Source: Erwinia sp. E_sp_B01_1 | Lineage (GTDB): Bacteria > Pseudomonadota > Gammaproteobacteria > Enterobacterales > Enterobacteriaceae | DNA: 64,000 bases | Assembly: GCF_036865545.1 (NCBI RefSeq) | Contig: NZ_CP142208.1 | Span: 558,001-622,000, forward strand | Direction of reading: 5' to 3' | Shown here: positions 47,600 to 56,568 of the stretch, one piece after another | How the letters are laid out: every line of letters begins with the position of its first letter | Numbering within the stretch: position 1 is the first letter of the stretch | Translations under genes and position numbers: made by a program | The notes under the pieces: model-generated | Told to the model about the DNA's origin: nothing | What the model saw: only the letters and a program-made list of their open reading frames with translations | Databases searched by the model: none

Positions 47600-47912
47600 T
47601 ACGATGGTTGTGTAAACCATTGCATTTGGTTAAGGTGATAGGTTGTTTTTTACTAATATTATTTTATTGATATCTGAATAAAAAATAAATTCTTATATGG
47701 TTTTTTTCGGAAAAATCAATCTAACTTGTTGATATGAATAGTATTTACTACGATGGCTCAGATGGGATTATGGCTTTTTTAACTTATTGCTAATACATTC
47801 ACTGTATTGATATGGATTGCTACTTTCGCACGTCAAGACTTGCATGTGAATTCATACAGCATTAGGCTTGTAACTGATACATTCATGAGTGCTAACAGCT
47901 GAGCTTCCCGCA
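47600..47912 (+). other. AT-rich gap before the restriction-modification genes
   Basis: These 313 bases hold no convincing ORF, no controller-protein gene and no clear terminator. They must contain the promoter of the methyltransferase gene. The very low GC matches the flanking cargo genes. Confidence 0.5.
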
Positions 47913-49043
47913 ATGATAAAAAGCAAAAAAATCAAAGTAATAGATCTATTCTGTGGTGCGGGAGGCTTATCGACGGGCTTTTTCAAAGGACAGGCTGGAG
48001 ATGTTTTCGAAGGTATCTTAGCGATTGATAATGATTCTGCCGCTATAAAGACCTATAACGCCAACTTTGGTGATCATGGCATTGCTGTCAACATTGAAGA
48101 GTGGCTCACTGAGCATGAAGTTCCTGCTGCTGATGTAGTGATCGGCGGGCCGCCTTGCCAGGGATTTAGTTTGTTAAACAAAAACCGTACCGGAGATATT
48201 CGTAGAGCGCTTTGGGAACCCTACATGGATTTTATAGAAAAATCTGGCGCTTCGATCTTTGTTATGGAAAACGTTCCAGGCCTGCTTACTAGCGAAGAAT
48301 TCATTAGTATCAATGAGAGAGCTGAGCAACTTGGCTTTATTCTGCTTAACCCTAAAGTGCTTAACACAGCTGATTATGGCGTCCCCCAAACGCGAAAACG
48401 AACCATCGCTATTGGCGTTAAAAAAAGCAATTTCGTCGTTGAAAACTTACCTGAGTTTCCTCCGCATCCAACTCATAAGGCGCCCGAAAAGGGTGGTGAT
48501 TTACCAGCCTGGCTAACTGTTAAAGATTTCATCTCAGATTTGCCTGAACCTGTTGGGACAGAAATCAGGGACGAGCTGCCTCCTCTAAATTTACATTTTG
48601 GCAGAAATCCTACGGCGCTATCGCTTGAGCGTTATAAGGTTGTGCCTTTAGGAGGGAACCGGTTTGACTTACAAAAGGCCAGACCGGATATAACCCCCGC
48701 ATGTTGGATCAAGAAAACTTCCGGTGGTACGGATCTGTTTGGCCGCTTATGGTGGCATCGCCCTTCAGTTACTATCAGAACTGAATTTTTCAAGCCGGAG
48801 AAAGGACGTTATCTTCATCCTGACCAGCATCGGCCTATAACTCATCGTGAGGCTGCCCGGCTTATGAGCTTCCCTGATGATTTTATTTTCTTGGGGACTA
48901 AAACTGAAATTGCTCGGCAGATTGGTAATGCCGTGCCGCCGAAGCTTGCAGAACATATCGCCCTCTTTGTAAAACACTTAATGGATTTAAGAGCTAACAA
49001 TGGCCAGAAGAGCAAAACGGAAAGATCCAGAACAGCTGCGTAA
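47913..49043 (+). CDS. DNA (cytosine-5)-methyltransferase
   Basis: The 376-residue enzyme (start ATG 47913; an in-frame GTG at 47889 is possible) contains all key C5-methylase motifs in order: I DLFCGAGGLSTGF, IV GGPPCQGFS with the catalytic Cys, VI ENVPG, VIII QTRKRTIAIG, IX REAARLMSFPDDF and X QIGNAVPP. The target recognition domain lies between VIII and IX and is about 110 residues. The next gene, an HNH endonuclease, overlaps its end by 44 bases, so this is the modification half of a restriction-modification pair. Confidence 0.95.
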   Translation: MIKSKKIKVIDLFCGAGGLSTGFFKGQAGDVFEGILAIDNDSAAIKTYNANFGDHGIAVNIEEWLTEHEVPAADVVIGGPPCQGFSLLNKNRTGDIRRALWEPYMDFIEKSGASIFVMENVPGLLTSEEFISINERAEQLGFILLNPKVLNTADYGVPQTRKRTIAIGVKKSNFVVENLPEFPPHPTHKAPEKGGDLPAWLTVKDFISDLPEPVGTEIRDELPPLNLHFGRNPTALSLERYKVVPLGGNRFDLQKARPDITPACWIKKTSGGTDLFGRLWWHRPSVTIRTEFFKPEKGRYLHPDQHRPITHREAARLMSFPDDFIFLGTKTEIARQIGNAVPPKLAEHIALFVKHLMDLRANNGQKSKTERSRTAA

Positions 49044-49974
49044 AGAGTTGCTACAACTTATTGAAGCCTTCGAGAGTAAGTTGAAAGAGGGGGCACTAAG
49101 GGAGCAGGTCCTTGCTCTCGTGCCCGCGAACCATACCTTAAGAGATTTAGGTGGATCTTTAATTCGGGATGAAGAAGTTAATTCAGCCAGAGACAGAATT
49201 CTTGCTTATTTATTGCGCTATTCAAGAATCTTAATTCATGGTGATGAATTAATGGTTGTCGCTGGAATTAGTGAATATGCACGCAGGATTCGTGAACTGC
49301 GTGTGCAGTTTGGGTGGCAAATTTTAAGCGGTGCTGTACTTAAAGATATGGCTGAGGAAGGGGATATTAAGCTTGATGAGATCAAGGCTGTCTCATTAAA
49401 TTCATTAAAAACTGATACTTATGTTTTGATGGCTATTGAAGAGGATAGGGACGCAGCTCATCGCTGGAATCTTGCAAACGAAATCCGCAAGAAAAAAGTG
49501 GGCATGAAAGAAAAAATTATTGAATATTTCAGGAAAAATGTCGGTAAAGTGGTGACTGGCGAAGAGATTGCATACTTAGCTAATGGCAATAGTGAATGGG
49601 CTCGTCGCTGCAGAGAATTAAGGACAGAAGAAGGTTGGCCTATTGCAACTAAAAGCTCTGGAAGACCTGATTTGCCGGTAGGCGCCTACATATTAGAAGA
49701 AGATAAGCAGGCTGAGCCTCATGACAGAAAAATCCCTGATAAAGTTAGAATCGATGTTCTGGACAGAGACAACCATTGCTGCAAAATGTGCAATTGGAGT
49801 TATCAGGACGTCAGGCCTCACGATCGCCGACATCTCTTAGAACTTCACCATATCAAGCATCATGCTAAAGGTGGTGAAAATACGGCAGAGAACCTCATCA
49901 CACTGTGCAACGTCTGTCATGATGATGTGCATAAAAGAGAACCATCTGCAGAAGAATTATTAAAATTAATTTAA
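49000..49974 (+). CDS. HNH restriction endonuclease with duplicated N-terminal module
   Basis: The 324-residue protein ends in a zinc-bound HNH domain: C261-x2-C264, LLELHHIKHH (H283/H284), N297 and C303-x2-C306-H307. The N-terminal part contains two related modules, about residues 61-109 and 169-216, sharing (S/N)E(Y/W)ARR-x-REL(R)-x3-GWxI. These probably read DNA. Translation overlaps the methyltransferase gene by 44 bases. It is the likely cognate restriction enzyme; an alternative is a modification-dependent nuclease. Confidence 0.88.
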   Translation: MARRAKRKDPEQLRKELLQLIEAFESKLKEGALREQVLALVPANHTLRDLGGSLIRDEEVNSARDRILAYLLRYSRILIHGDELMVVAGISEYARRIRELRVQFGWQILSGAVLKDMAEEGDIKLDEIKAVSLNSLKTDTYVLMAIEEDRDAAHRWNLANEIRKKKVGMKEKIIEYFRKNVGKVVTGEEIAYLANGNSEWARRCRELRTEEGWPIATKSSGRPDLPVGAYILEEDKQAEPHDRKIPDKVRIDVLDRDNHCCKMCNWSYQDVRPHDRRHLLELHHIKHHAKGGENTAENLITLCNVCHDDVHKREPSAEELLKLI

Positions 49975-50004
49975 TTTTTCATGATGGCCGCTTTTAAGAG
50001 GTCA

Positions 50005-51024
50005 TCATAATTCGTATTTGCTGAAATTTATCACCTCTTCCCCCATCCAGTCGTTAATCTCCTTCAAGCGCTCCTGTAGAGGTGTCAGTTCATTACGTAC
50101 AAACACCTGTGACGCTTTCACCGCATCCCCGAACCCGCCGGAGTTGTCCGGAATAATTCCCATCATTTGCGGCGGCACGCGGTGTGCGCTTAACAGGTCG
50201 TCGCGGCTCGCCTTTTTAATGTTAAAGAAATCATCTTTCGTTGCCACCTCGCTGAGCGGCAAAATCTTGATGCCGTCCGGCTTACCGTTGGGCGCGTACA
50301 TAAACAGGTTACGAAAGTTGCCCAGGCCCTTCGTGTCGCGCATCGCCTGACGCATGCGGTCAACGTCGCTGGAACTCTGCGCCGCGTCGGTCATATACAG
50401 GATGTAACCGGCGTGCGCCCCATTCTGGTAATACTTGCGGCGAAACAGCGTGGCCGCCTCGTTCAGCCAGGCGGAGTTAAGCGCGCTGAGGTATTCCGGC
50501 AGGCCGTACAGCTCCTGATTAATGTCGGGCTCAATCAAATGAAACACGCTGCCGGCTGCAAACTGGTGCGGCTCCTTCCAGTCATTGATAAACCAGTATT
50601 CACCGTCTTTAACCCCCTTGCGGGTAAACTTTGCCGGGGTGGTTTCCAGTCTGAACGGCTTGCCCAGACTGTTGCGGCGCAGTTCGGCAAACGCATTGCC
50701 AAAAACCAGATAATCCAGTGCAAACTTGCTGAACTCCTGCTGGCTCATCATCGGGTGCGGGATAAAGGTTGAGGCCAGAATGTTGCGCTTAACGTAAATC
50801 GGCGAACTGTGATGCACCGCCGAGCGCAGGCTTTTCGCCAGCCCGTGAAAGCTGACCGGCGGCTCATACCAGCGACCGTTACCGATGCATTCGGCATAAT
50901 CCAGAATGTCGCGCTTATCCATCACTGGCGTCGGATCGCCGAAAGTGAACGCCTCAACCTGCTGAGGTGCAGCCGGTACGGTCTGGGGCTGTGCTTTAAA
51001 TGCCTTACGGCTGCGTTTGTTCAT
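50005..51024 (-). CDS. Q: Phage portal protein (gpQ)
   Basis: The 339-residue protein matches P2 gpQ portal proteins: AEAFTFGDPTPVMD-type start, YWFINDWKEPHQFAAGSVFHLIEPDINQELYGLPEYLSALNS core and HRVPPQMMGIIPDNSGGFGDA. It forms the dodecameric DNA entry vertex. Its start overlaps the stop of gene P. Both are transcribed leftward, opposite to all other morphogenesis genes, as in P2. Only 30 bases separate its end from the cargo HNH gene. Confidence 0.96.
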   Translation of the reverse strand: MNKRSRKAFKAQPQTVPAAPQQVEAFTFGDPTPVMDKRDILDYAECIGNGRWYEPPVSFHGLAKSLRSAVHHSSPIYVKRNILASTFIPHPMMSQQEFSKFALDYLVFGNAFAELRRNSLGKPFRLETTPAKFTRKGVKDGEYWFINDWKEPHQFAAGSVFHLIEPDINQELYGLPEYLSALNSAWLNEAATLFRRKYYQNGAHAGYILYMTDAAQSSSDVDRMRQAMRDTKGLGNFRNLFMYAPNGKPDGIKILPLSEVATKDDFFNIKKASRDDLLSAHRVPPQMMGIIPDNSGGFGDAVKASQVFVRNELTPLQERLKEINDWMGEEVINFSKYEL

Positions 51025-52787
51025 CAGTAAAATTCCAGAATTGAAGGGTTAGCGCCGCCGCTGGCTGCGGTAAGCGGTTCGTTTAACAGTGCGTGCATGA
51101 TTGCCCAGGCAACATCGGCGTGGCTGGCGTCCTCGCTGCGGCTCGCCTCGTAGGTTGAGCGGTTACCGCTGGCGGTCATGGTTTTGCGGATAGCCATAAA
51201 TGACTGCGTGATATCCGTGCTTCCGGCGTCATACTCAAGCCGCCCGCTGCCGATGGTGTCTTTTGCCTTCAGGACCATCCCGGTTTTCACTTCCGGCGAG
51301 TAACGGATCTCCCGTGCTGCCGGGTAGAACTGGCGTACCAGCTGAAAAACGCCCTGGCCGATGCCGGTTGCATCCACGCCGATATATTCCACGCAGTATT
51401 TTTTCGTTAAGTCCTCAATGGATTTCGCCTGTGCGGCAAAGTCCATGCCCCGCCACTGGTGATGCTCCAGCACGCGGAACTTGCCGCCCGCAACCAGCGG
51501 CGGCGCAATCACGGCGCAGCCCGCACTGTCGCCGGTGTGCGACGGGTCATAGCCAATCCATACCGGGCGGTAATCAAACGGGCGCAACGCGTAGGGGTTA
51601 AAGTCCGTCCATTCTTCCAGACTGTCGATCATGCAGGTCTGCAGCTCGGCGAACGGAAACACGCTGGCTTCATCGTCGACAAACTCACACATCAGCAGGT
51701 TCTGGTATTCCGACGGGCTGTATTCCAGCGACAGCTGATCCAGGTCAAACAGGTTACAGCCGCCGGTCAGCGCATCCTCAACAGTGACAATCTGCCGCCA
51801 CTGGCCGTCACCGCACAACGCGCCTTTTGCCAGATGCGAGTGTGACAAATCCAGCTCAATGCGGTCGACCTTACTGCGGCGTCCCTTATTGAACAGCTCG
51901 CCCGACCAGAACGGATAGGCGCTGTGCGAGAGGCTCGACGGCGTGGAGAAATAGGTGGTACGCCATTTCTTGTGCAGTGACATACCGCTGGCGACCTTGC
52001 GCAGCTCCTGGAATTTCGGGATCCAGAAATATTCATCCAGATACAGGTTGCCGGTGTAGCTCTGCGCGGTGCGCACGTTGGTTCCCAGAAAAATCAGGCG
52101 TGCGCCGTTCGGCAGCACAATCGGATCGCCTTTCAGGTCAACGTCAACCTGCCGGGCAAAGTCGATGATGTAGTTTTTGAAGACGTGCGCCTGGGCCTTA
52201 CTGGCCGATAAAAATATCTGGTTGCGCCCGGTGGTCAGCGCATCAATCAGTGCTTCGCGGGCAAAGTAGAACGTCGCGCCAATCTGGCGGGACTTCAGAA
52301 TATTGCGGATGCGGTGCGTCAGCCCGGCCTTGTGCCAGTTGAGCTGGTATTCAAAGCAGTTATCCATAAACAGGCCGGTCAGCCTGTCGGTCTGTTCCTC
52401 GCTGAAGACGTTTTTAATCATCGGCTGGCGCTCGCCCTTGTTGCGGTTGCGCACGTTGGGGTTTAAATCCGCCTCGTTACCCGAACTGCGGTAGCGCTCC
52501 ACGCGGGCCAGGCGTTCTATCTGACGGCCCAGCGCGTCTATCTCCTTGTAATCCCCGTTGCCTTTCACCTCTTTCATGATGAGCTGGATTAACCGCGCCT
52601 CCATGCTGGCCTCAACGCGACTGATGGGCGCAATGTCTTCCCACGCATCGCGGAGCTTCCAGCTCTGCACGGTCGGTGTTTTCTGGTTAAGCGTCTCCGC
52701 AATCTGGCGCACGGAGTAACCCTGCCAGTAAAGCAGTGCAGCCTGACGGCGCGGATCGCTGATGGTGGTGGTCGGTGTCATATTCAT
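51024..52787 (-). CDS. P: Large terminase ATPase subunit (gpP)
   Basis: From ATG 52787 the protein has 587 residues, about the length of P2 gpP (590); the open frame continues upstream without homology and another ATG lies at 52781. An N-terminal HTH (QGYSVRQIAETLNQKTPTVQSWK) precedes the ATPase domain (ILKSRQIGATFYFAREALIDAL, NGARLIFLGTN, NLYLDEYFW) and the C-terminal nuclease region (WIGYDPSHTGDSAGCAVI). It drives DNA packaging from cos. Confidence 0.94.
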   Translation of the reverse strand: MNMTPTTTISDPRRQAALLYWQGYSVRQIAETLNQKTPTVQSWKLRDAWEDIAPISRVEASMEARLIQLIMKEVKGNGDYKEIDALGRQIERLARVERYRSSGNEADLNPNVRNRNKGERQPMIKNVFSEEQTDRLTGLFMDNCFEYQLNWHKAGLTHRIRNILKSRQIGATFYFAREALIDALTTGRNQIFLSASKAQAHVFKNYIIDFARQVDVDLKGDPIVLPNGARLIFLGTNVRTAQSYTGNLYLDEYFWIPKFQELRKVASGMSLHKKWRTTYFSTPSSLSHSAYPFWSGELFNKGRRSKVDRIELDLSHSHLAKGALCGDGQWRQIVTVEDALTGGCNLFDLDQLSLEYSPSEYQNLLMCEFVDDEASVFPFAELQTCMIDSLEEWTDFNPYALRPFDYRPVWIGYDPSHTGDSAGCAVIAPPLVAGGKFRVLEHHQWRGMDFAAQAKSIEDLTKKYCVEYIGVDATGIGQGVFQLVRQFYPAAREIRYSPEVKTGMVLKAKDTIGSGRLEYDAGSTDITQSFMAIRKTMTASGNRSTYEASRSEDASHADVAWAIMHALLNEPLTAASGGANPSILEFY

Positions 52788-52931
52788 GCCAACAAGGCTA
52801 CCGGGGCGCAAATGGCCGCGCCTGCTGTCCCTGTTTGCTGATGGCTGAGCGGGCTGGCTTTCGTTGAGCGGACAGGCCGGGGCGGTGAAACTGGCCCCGA
52901 CCTGAACCAACTCACTGACCGGAGCCTGTTA

Positions 52932-53780
52932 ATGGCAACACTTAAAGCAAAGCGTTTTCGTATCGCAACTGAAGGCGCAACCACTGACGGCCGCACGATT
53001 TCCCGTGACTGGATTTCACAGATGGCCGCGAACTATGACCCGGCGATGTACGGTGCCCGCATCAATATGGAGCACATCAAGGGTTACACCCCTGACAGCC
53101 CGTTCCGCCGTTATGGCGACGTTACCGCCCTGAGCGCGGAAGAAATCGCTGACGGCCCGCTGAAAGGCAAGCTGGCGCTGTACGCTGACATCAGCCCGAC
53201 CCCGGAGCTGGTCGAACTGACCAAAGCCCGCCAGAAAATCTACACCTCCATTGAGGTGCGCCCGGAGTTTGCCGACACCGGCGAGGCGTACCTGATTGGC
53301 CTGGCGATTACCGACGACCCGGCGAGCCTCGGTACGGAAATTCTTAGCTTCAGCGCCAGGGCGTCAGCGAACCCGCTGGCCTCCCGCAAGCAGCATAAAG
53401 ACAACCTGTTTACCGCCGCCGAAGAAACGCTGATTGAGTTTACCGAGGAAGCCGATCCGGCCCCGTCCGTACTGAACTACGTCACCGGCCTTTTTTCCCG
53501 CAAAAAGAAAACCGATAACGAACTTTTTGCCGACATGGGCGCAGCCGTGACCGCCGTTGCCGAGCAGGTGCAGCAGAACAGCGACGAGCAGACGCAAAAG
53601 CTGTCGGCGCTGGAGCTGGCCCTGACTGAGCGACTCGACGCGCTGGAGCTGCAGGCCGGTGAAGACCGTTCCGCCTTTACTGCGCTTGAGTCGCAGCTGG
53701 GTAAAACCGACGGCGGCTTTTACCGCCGCCCGGCCTCAACCGGCGGCGATAACAAGGCCAGCGTGCAGACCGACTGCTGA
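52932..53780 (+). CDS. O: Capsid scaffolding protein with serine protease domain (gpO)
   Basis: The 282-residue protein equals P2 gpO (284). The N-terminal protease triad is D19, H48 (INMEHIKGY) and S106 (YTSIEV), at the same positions as the characterised P2 protein to within one residue. The C-terminal scaffolding part (about 200-282) is helical and charged. It guides procapsid assembly and cleaves capsid, scaffold and portal proteins. It opens the rightward O-S operon. Confidence 0.95.
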   Translation: MATLKAKRFRIATEGATTDGRTISRDWISQMAANYDPAMYGARINMEHIKGYTPDSPFRRYGDVTALSAEEIADGPLKGKLALYADISPTPELVELTKARQKIYTSIEVRPEFADTGEAYLIGLAITDDPASLGTEILSFSARASANPLASRKQHKDNLFTAAEETLIEFTEEADPAPSVLNYVTGLFSRKKKTDNELFADMGAAVTAVAEQVQQNSDEQTQKLSALELALTERLDALELQAGEDRSAFTALESQLGKTDGGFYRRPASTGGDNKASVQTDC

Positions 53781-53811
53781 TTAAAACATTTAACCGTATA
53801 CAGGAGCGCAA

Positions 53812-54915
53812 ATGCGCCAGAACACCCGCTTTAAATTTAACGCTTTCATGACCCGCCTGGCCGAGCTGAACAACGTCGAAACCGGCGACATGAATAAGAA
53901 ATTCACCGTTGAGCCCTCGGTGACGCAGACGCTGATGAACCGCGTGCAAGAATCTTCTGATTTCCTGACCCGCATCAACATCGTGCCGGTGTCCGAGATG
54001 AAGGGCGAAAAAATCGGCGTTGGCGTGTCCGGTTCGATTGCCAGCACCACCGACACGGCGGGCGGCGACGAGCGCGAAACCGCTGATTTTGCCGCGCTGG
54101 ACAGTGAAGGCTATGAGTGTGTGCAGGTTAACTACGATTTCCACATTCGCTACAACACGCTCGACCTGTGGGCGCGCTATGAAGATTTTCAGGCCCGCCT
54201 GCGTGACGCCATTATCAAGCGCCAGAGCCTTGACCGCATCATGATCGGTTTTAATGGTGTGTCCCGTGCCAAAACCTCTAACCGCGCCAAAAATCCGATG
54301 CTGCAGGACGTGGCCGTGGGCTGGCTGCAGAAGTACCGCAACAACGCGCCGGAACGCGTAATGAATACCACCACGCACGAAGACGGCACGGTAACCGACG
54401 GCGTGCTGGTCGGGAAAGGCCGCACCTGGGTAAACCTTGACGCGCTGGTGATGGATGCGACCAATCAGCTGATCGAGCCGTGGTATCAGGAAGATCCGGA
54501 ACTGGTCGTTGTCTGCGGTCGCCAGCTGCTGGCCGACAAGTATTTCCCGCTGGTTAACCAGACGCAGGCCAACACCGAAGCGCTGGCGGGCGATCTGATT
54601 GTCAGCCAGAAACGTATCGGCAACCTGCCAGCGGTGCGCGTGCCGTATTTCCCGGCGGATGCGCTGCTGATCACCCGTCTGGATAACCTGTCAATTTACT
54701 TCCAGGAAGGCACGCACCGTCGCCTGATTGACGAAGTGGCGAAGCGTGACCGCATCGAAAACTACGAATCCATTAACGAGGATTACGTGGTTGAGGATTA
54801 CGCCGCCGGTTGCCTGGTCGAAAAAATCACCCTGTCGGATCTGCCGGAAGAAAAGAAAGCGACAGCCCCGGCGGACGCTGAAGCGGAAACGGAAACGGAA
54901 ACCCCGGAGGCATAA
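53812..54915 (+). CDS. N: Major capsid protein (gpN)
   Basis: The 367-residue protein is the P2 gpN HK97-fold capsid protein (MRQNTRFKFNAFMTRLAELNNV, VQVNYDFHIRYNTLDLWARYEDF, AVRVPYFPADALLITRLDNLSIYFQEG). The N-terminal ~31 residues are normally removed by gpO. It is about 10 residues longer than P2 N because of a C-terminal acidic tail rich in Ala, Glu and Thr (AEAETETETPEA). Confidence 0.96.
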   Translation: MRQNTRFKFNAFMTRLAELNNVETGDMNKKFTVEPSVTQTLMNRVQESSDFLTRINIVPVSEMKGEKIGVGVSGSIASTTDTAGGDERETADFAALDSEGYECVQVNYDFHIRYNTLDLWARYEDFQARLRDAIIKRQSLDRIMIGFNGVSRAKTSNRAKNPMLQDVAVGWLQKYRNNAPERVMNTTTHEDGTVTDGVLVGKGRTWVNLDALVMDATNQLIEPWYQEDPELVVVCGRQLLADKYFPLVNQTQANTEALAGDLIVSQKRIGNLPAVRVPYFPADALLITRLDNLSIYFQEGTHRRLIDEVAKRDRIENYESINEDYVVEDYAAGCLVEKITLSDLPEEKKATAPADAEAETETETPEA

Positions 54916-54918
54916 CGC

Positions 54919-55587
54919 ATGTTAAGTCCTGCCCGACGTCACCTTATGCGCCAGCAGGCGGTTGCCGCCTCGCAGCAGGCCAGTAACCCGCTGCGCCACG
55001 CGAACGGCTATGAGCTGATGCTGCTGAAGCTTAACGACGACAAGCGCCGCCTGAAGAAAGTGCGCTCGAAAGAGCGTAAGGCAGAACTCAAGCGCGACAT
55101 GCTGCCGGAGTATCTGCCGTGGGTGGCGGGCGTGCTCGCTAAAGGAAAAGGCGCACAGGATGCCGTGCTGATGACCGTCATGATCTGGCGGCTGGATGCG
55201 GGCGACGTGCCGGGCGCGCTGGAGATTGCCCGGTACGCGCTGGCGCACGGTCTGGTGCCGCCGTCCGGCTTCAAGCGCGACGCAACGGGCTATCTGCTGG
55301 CTGAAGAAGTTGCTGAAGCCGCGACCCGCGCCTGGACGCTGAAAGCGCCCGTTGATACCGGGCCGCTGCTGGCGACGATTGAGCTGACGAAATCCGAAGA
55401 CATGCCCGATCAGGTGCGCGCCAAGCTGCACAAAATTACCGGGTACGTTCTTCGCGATGCGGGCAGGACTCTGGATGCGATGGAGCATTTAACGAGGGCG
55501 TTGCAGCTGCACGAGGGCTGCGGCGTCAAAAAAGACATTGAGCGGCTGGCAACTGAACTGAAAAAGCAGGCCATTGCCCGCCGCTGA
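54919..55587 (+). CDS. M: Small terminase subunit (gpM)
   Basis: The 222-residue basic protein (MLSPARRHLMRQQAVAASQQ) has the P2 gpM pattern RRLKKVRSKERKAELKRDMLPEYLPWV and AQDAVLMTVMIWRLDAGDVPGALEIARYAL. It recognises and cleaves cos together with gpP. It starts 3 bases after gene N. Confidence 0.94.
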   Translation: MLSPARRHLMRQQAVAASQQASNPLRHANGYELMLLKLNDDKRRLKKVRSKERKAELKRDMLPEYLPWVAGVLAKGKGAQDAVLMTVMIWRLDAGDVPGALEIARYALAHGLVPPSGFKRDATGYLLAEEVAEAATRAWTLKAPVDTGPLLATIELTKSEDMPDQVRAKLHKITGYVLRDAGRTLDAMEHLTRALQLHEGCGVKKDIERLATELKKQAIARR

Positions 55588-55676
55588 CCGAACGCGCCCC
55601 GCGCCGGGCGGCAGAGCTGCAACGCATTTTTAATGCCTGCGCGGCTCTCCACCGCCCACCTATTTTAAGGCCGACT

Positions 55677-56141
55677 ATGAACATGCTTGTGATACCCGCC
55701 CCGCGACCGGCAGATGCTGCCGAGCCGCCGGTAAAGAACACCTTTTTCTGGCCTGATGTGGATTTGCAGCAGCTGCGCGACACGCTGCGTTATGAGGGTA
55801 CCGTGACCGCGCAGCGCCTGCGCCTTGCGGTGAAAACGGCGATTTCAGAAGTGAACGCCGAGCTGTACGACTGGCGGGCCGAGCAGATGGCGGCGGGCTT
55901 TAAAGCCCTGCCTGACGTCCCGGCGGAAAGCTTTGACGGCGAAAGTGAAAAGGTTGCGCACTACTTCGCCGCCGTTTCGGCCATTACCGCCGCAACTATC
56001 GTCGAGCGCTATCGCGGCTATGACGCCAGCGGCAAGAAAGGGGCTGAAGTTGAGGCGAGCGCGGATGAATACTGGCGCGACGCCCGTTTCAGTATCAGCC
56101 GCATTGCCGGGCGTTCCGGCTGCATTGTGAGCCTGCTGTGA
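55677..56141 (+). CDS. L: Head completion/stabilisation protein (gpL)
   Basis: The 154-residue protein matches P2 gpL (head completion) with FFWPDVDLQQLRDTLRYEGTVTAQRLRLAVKTAI and the C-terminal DEYWRDARFSISRIAGR. It seals the DNA-filled head. The stop overlaps the start of X by 4 bases. Confidence 0.93.
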   Translation: MNMLVIPAPRPADAAEPPVKNTFFWPDVDLQQLRDTLRYEGTVTAQRLRLAVKTAISEVNAELYDWRAEQMAAGFKALPDVPAESFDGESEKVAHYFAAVSAITAATIVERYRGYDASGKKGAEVEASADEYWRDARFSISRIAGRSGCIVSLL

Positions 56142-56341
56142 TTATTTACGCGCAGCAGGGCGACACCGTGGATCAGATTTGCTGGCGCTGGTACGGGCGC
56201 ACGCAGCAGGCCGTCGAACTGGTCTATGCCGCCAATCCGGGGCTGGCTGAAAGCGGGCCGGTACTGATGCACGGCTGCGAGGTGACGCTGCCGGATCTGC
56301 CCGCCACGTCTGCGGATGAAACCGTCAACCTGTGGGACTGA
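56138..56341 (+). CDS. X: Tail protein X (gpX, LysM-like)
   Basis: The 67-residue protein (MIIYAQQGDTVDQICWRWYG) is a P2 gpX, a small LysM-fold tail protein needed for the tail hub. It begins with GTG/ATG overlap after L and is followed closely by the holin. Confidence 0.94.
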   Translation: MIIYAQQGDTVDQICWRWYGRTQQAVELVYAANPGLAESGPVLMHGCEVTLPDLPATSADETVNLWD

Positions 56342-56346
56342 AAAAG

Positions 56347-56568
56347 ATGGAGAAAATCAACTCGCTGATCAACTACCTGATCGGGCTTGTGCTGATGTGG
56401 TTTGGCCGCCATACGCCGCAGGATATCGCCTTTATGGTGGGTTCCGGGGTTGCCGTGGTCACGCTTGTGATCAACGTGGCGACGTTTTTTATCAACTGGC
56501 ATTACCGCCGTAAAACGTTTGAGCTGCAGCGGCAGAATGTGCAGGGGGTGAGCGATGAAGGCCGCTAA
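56347..56568 (+). CDS. Phage holin (HP1/P2-Y type position)
   Basis: From ATG 56347 the 73-residue protein has two hydrophobic helices (about 8-24, INYLIGLVLMWFG, and 30-51, IAFMVGSGVAVVTLVINVATFF) and a charged C-terminus (YRRKTFELQRQNVQG), the layout of a small holin. An in-frame GTG at 56332 would add 5 residues. It lies directly before the lysozyme gene and overlaps it by 14 bases. With a SAR endolysin next to it, it may be a pinholin, though this is inference. Confidence 0.85.
   Translation: MEKINSLINYLIGLVLMWFGRHTPQDIAFMVGSGVAVVTLVINVATFFINWHYRRKTFELQRQNVQGVSDEGR

Noticed and set aside
47600..47912. Controller-protein gene for the restriction pair
   Set aside because: No ORF of suitable size with an HTH was found in either strand of the gap.
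49975..50004. cos site next to the portal gene as in P2
   Set aside because: Only 30 bases without the cos sequence; the match was found instead at 46481-46499.
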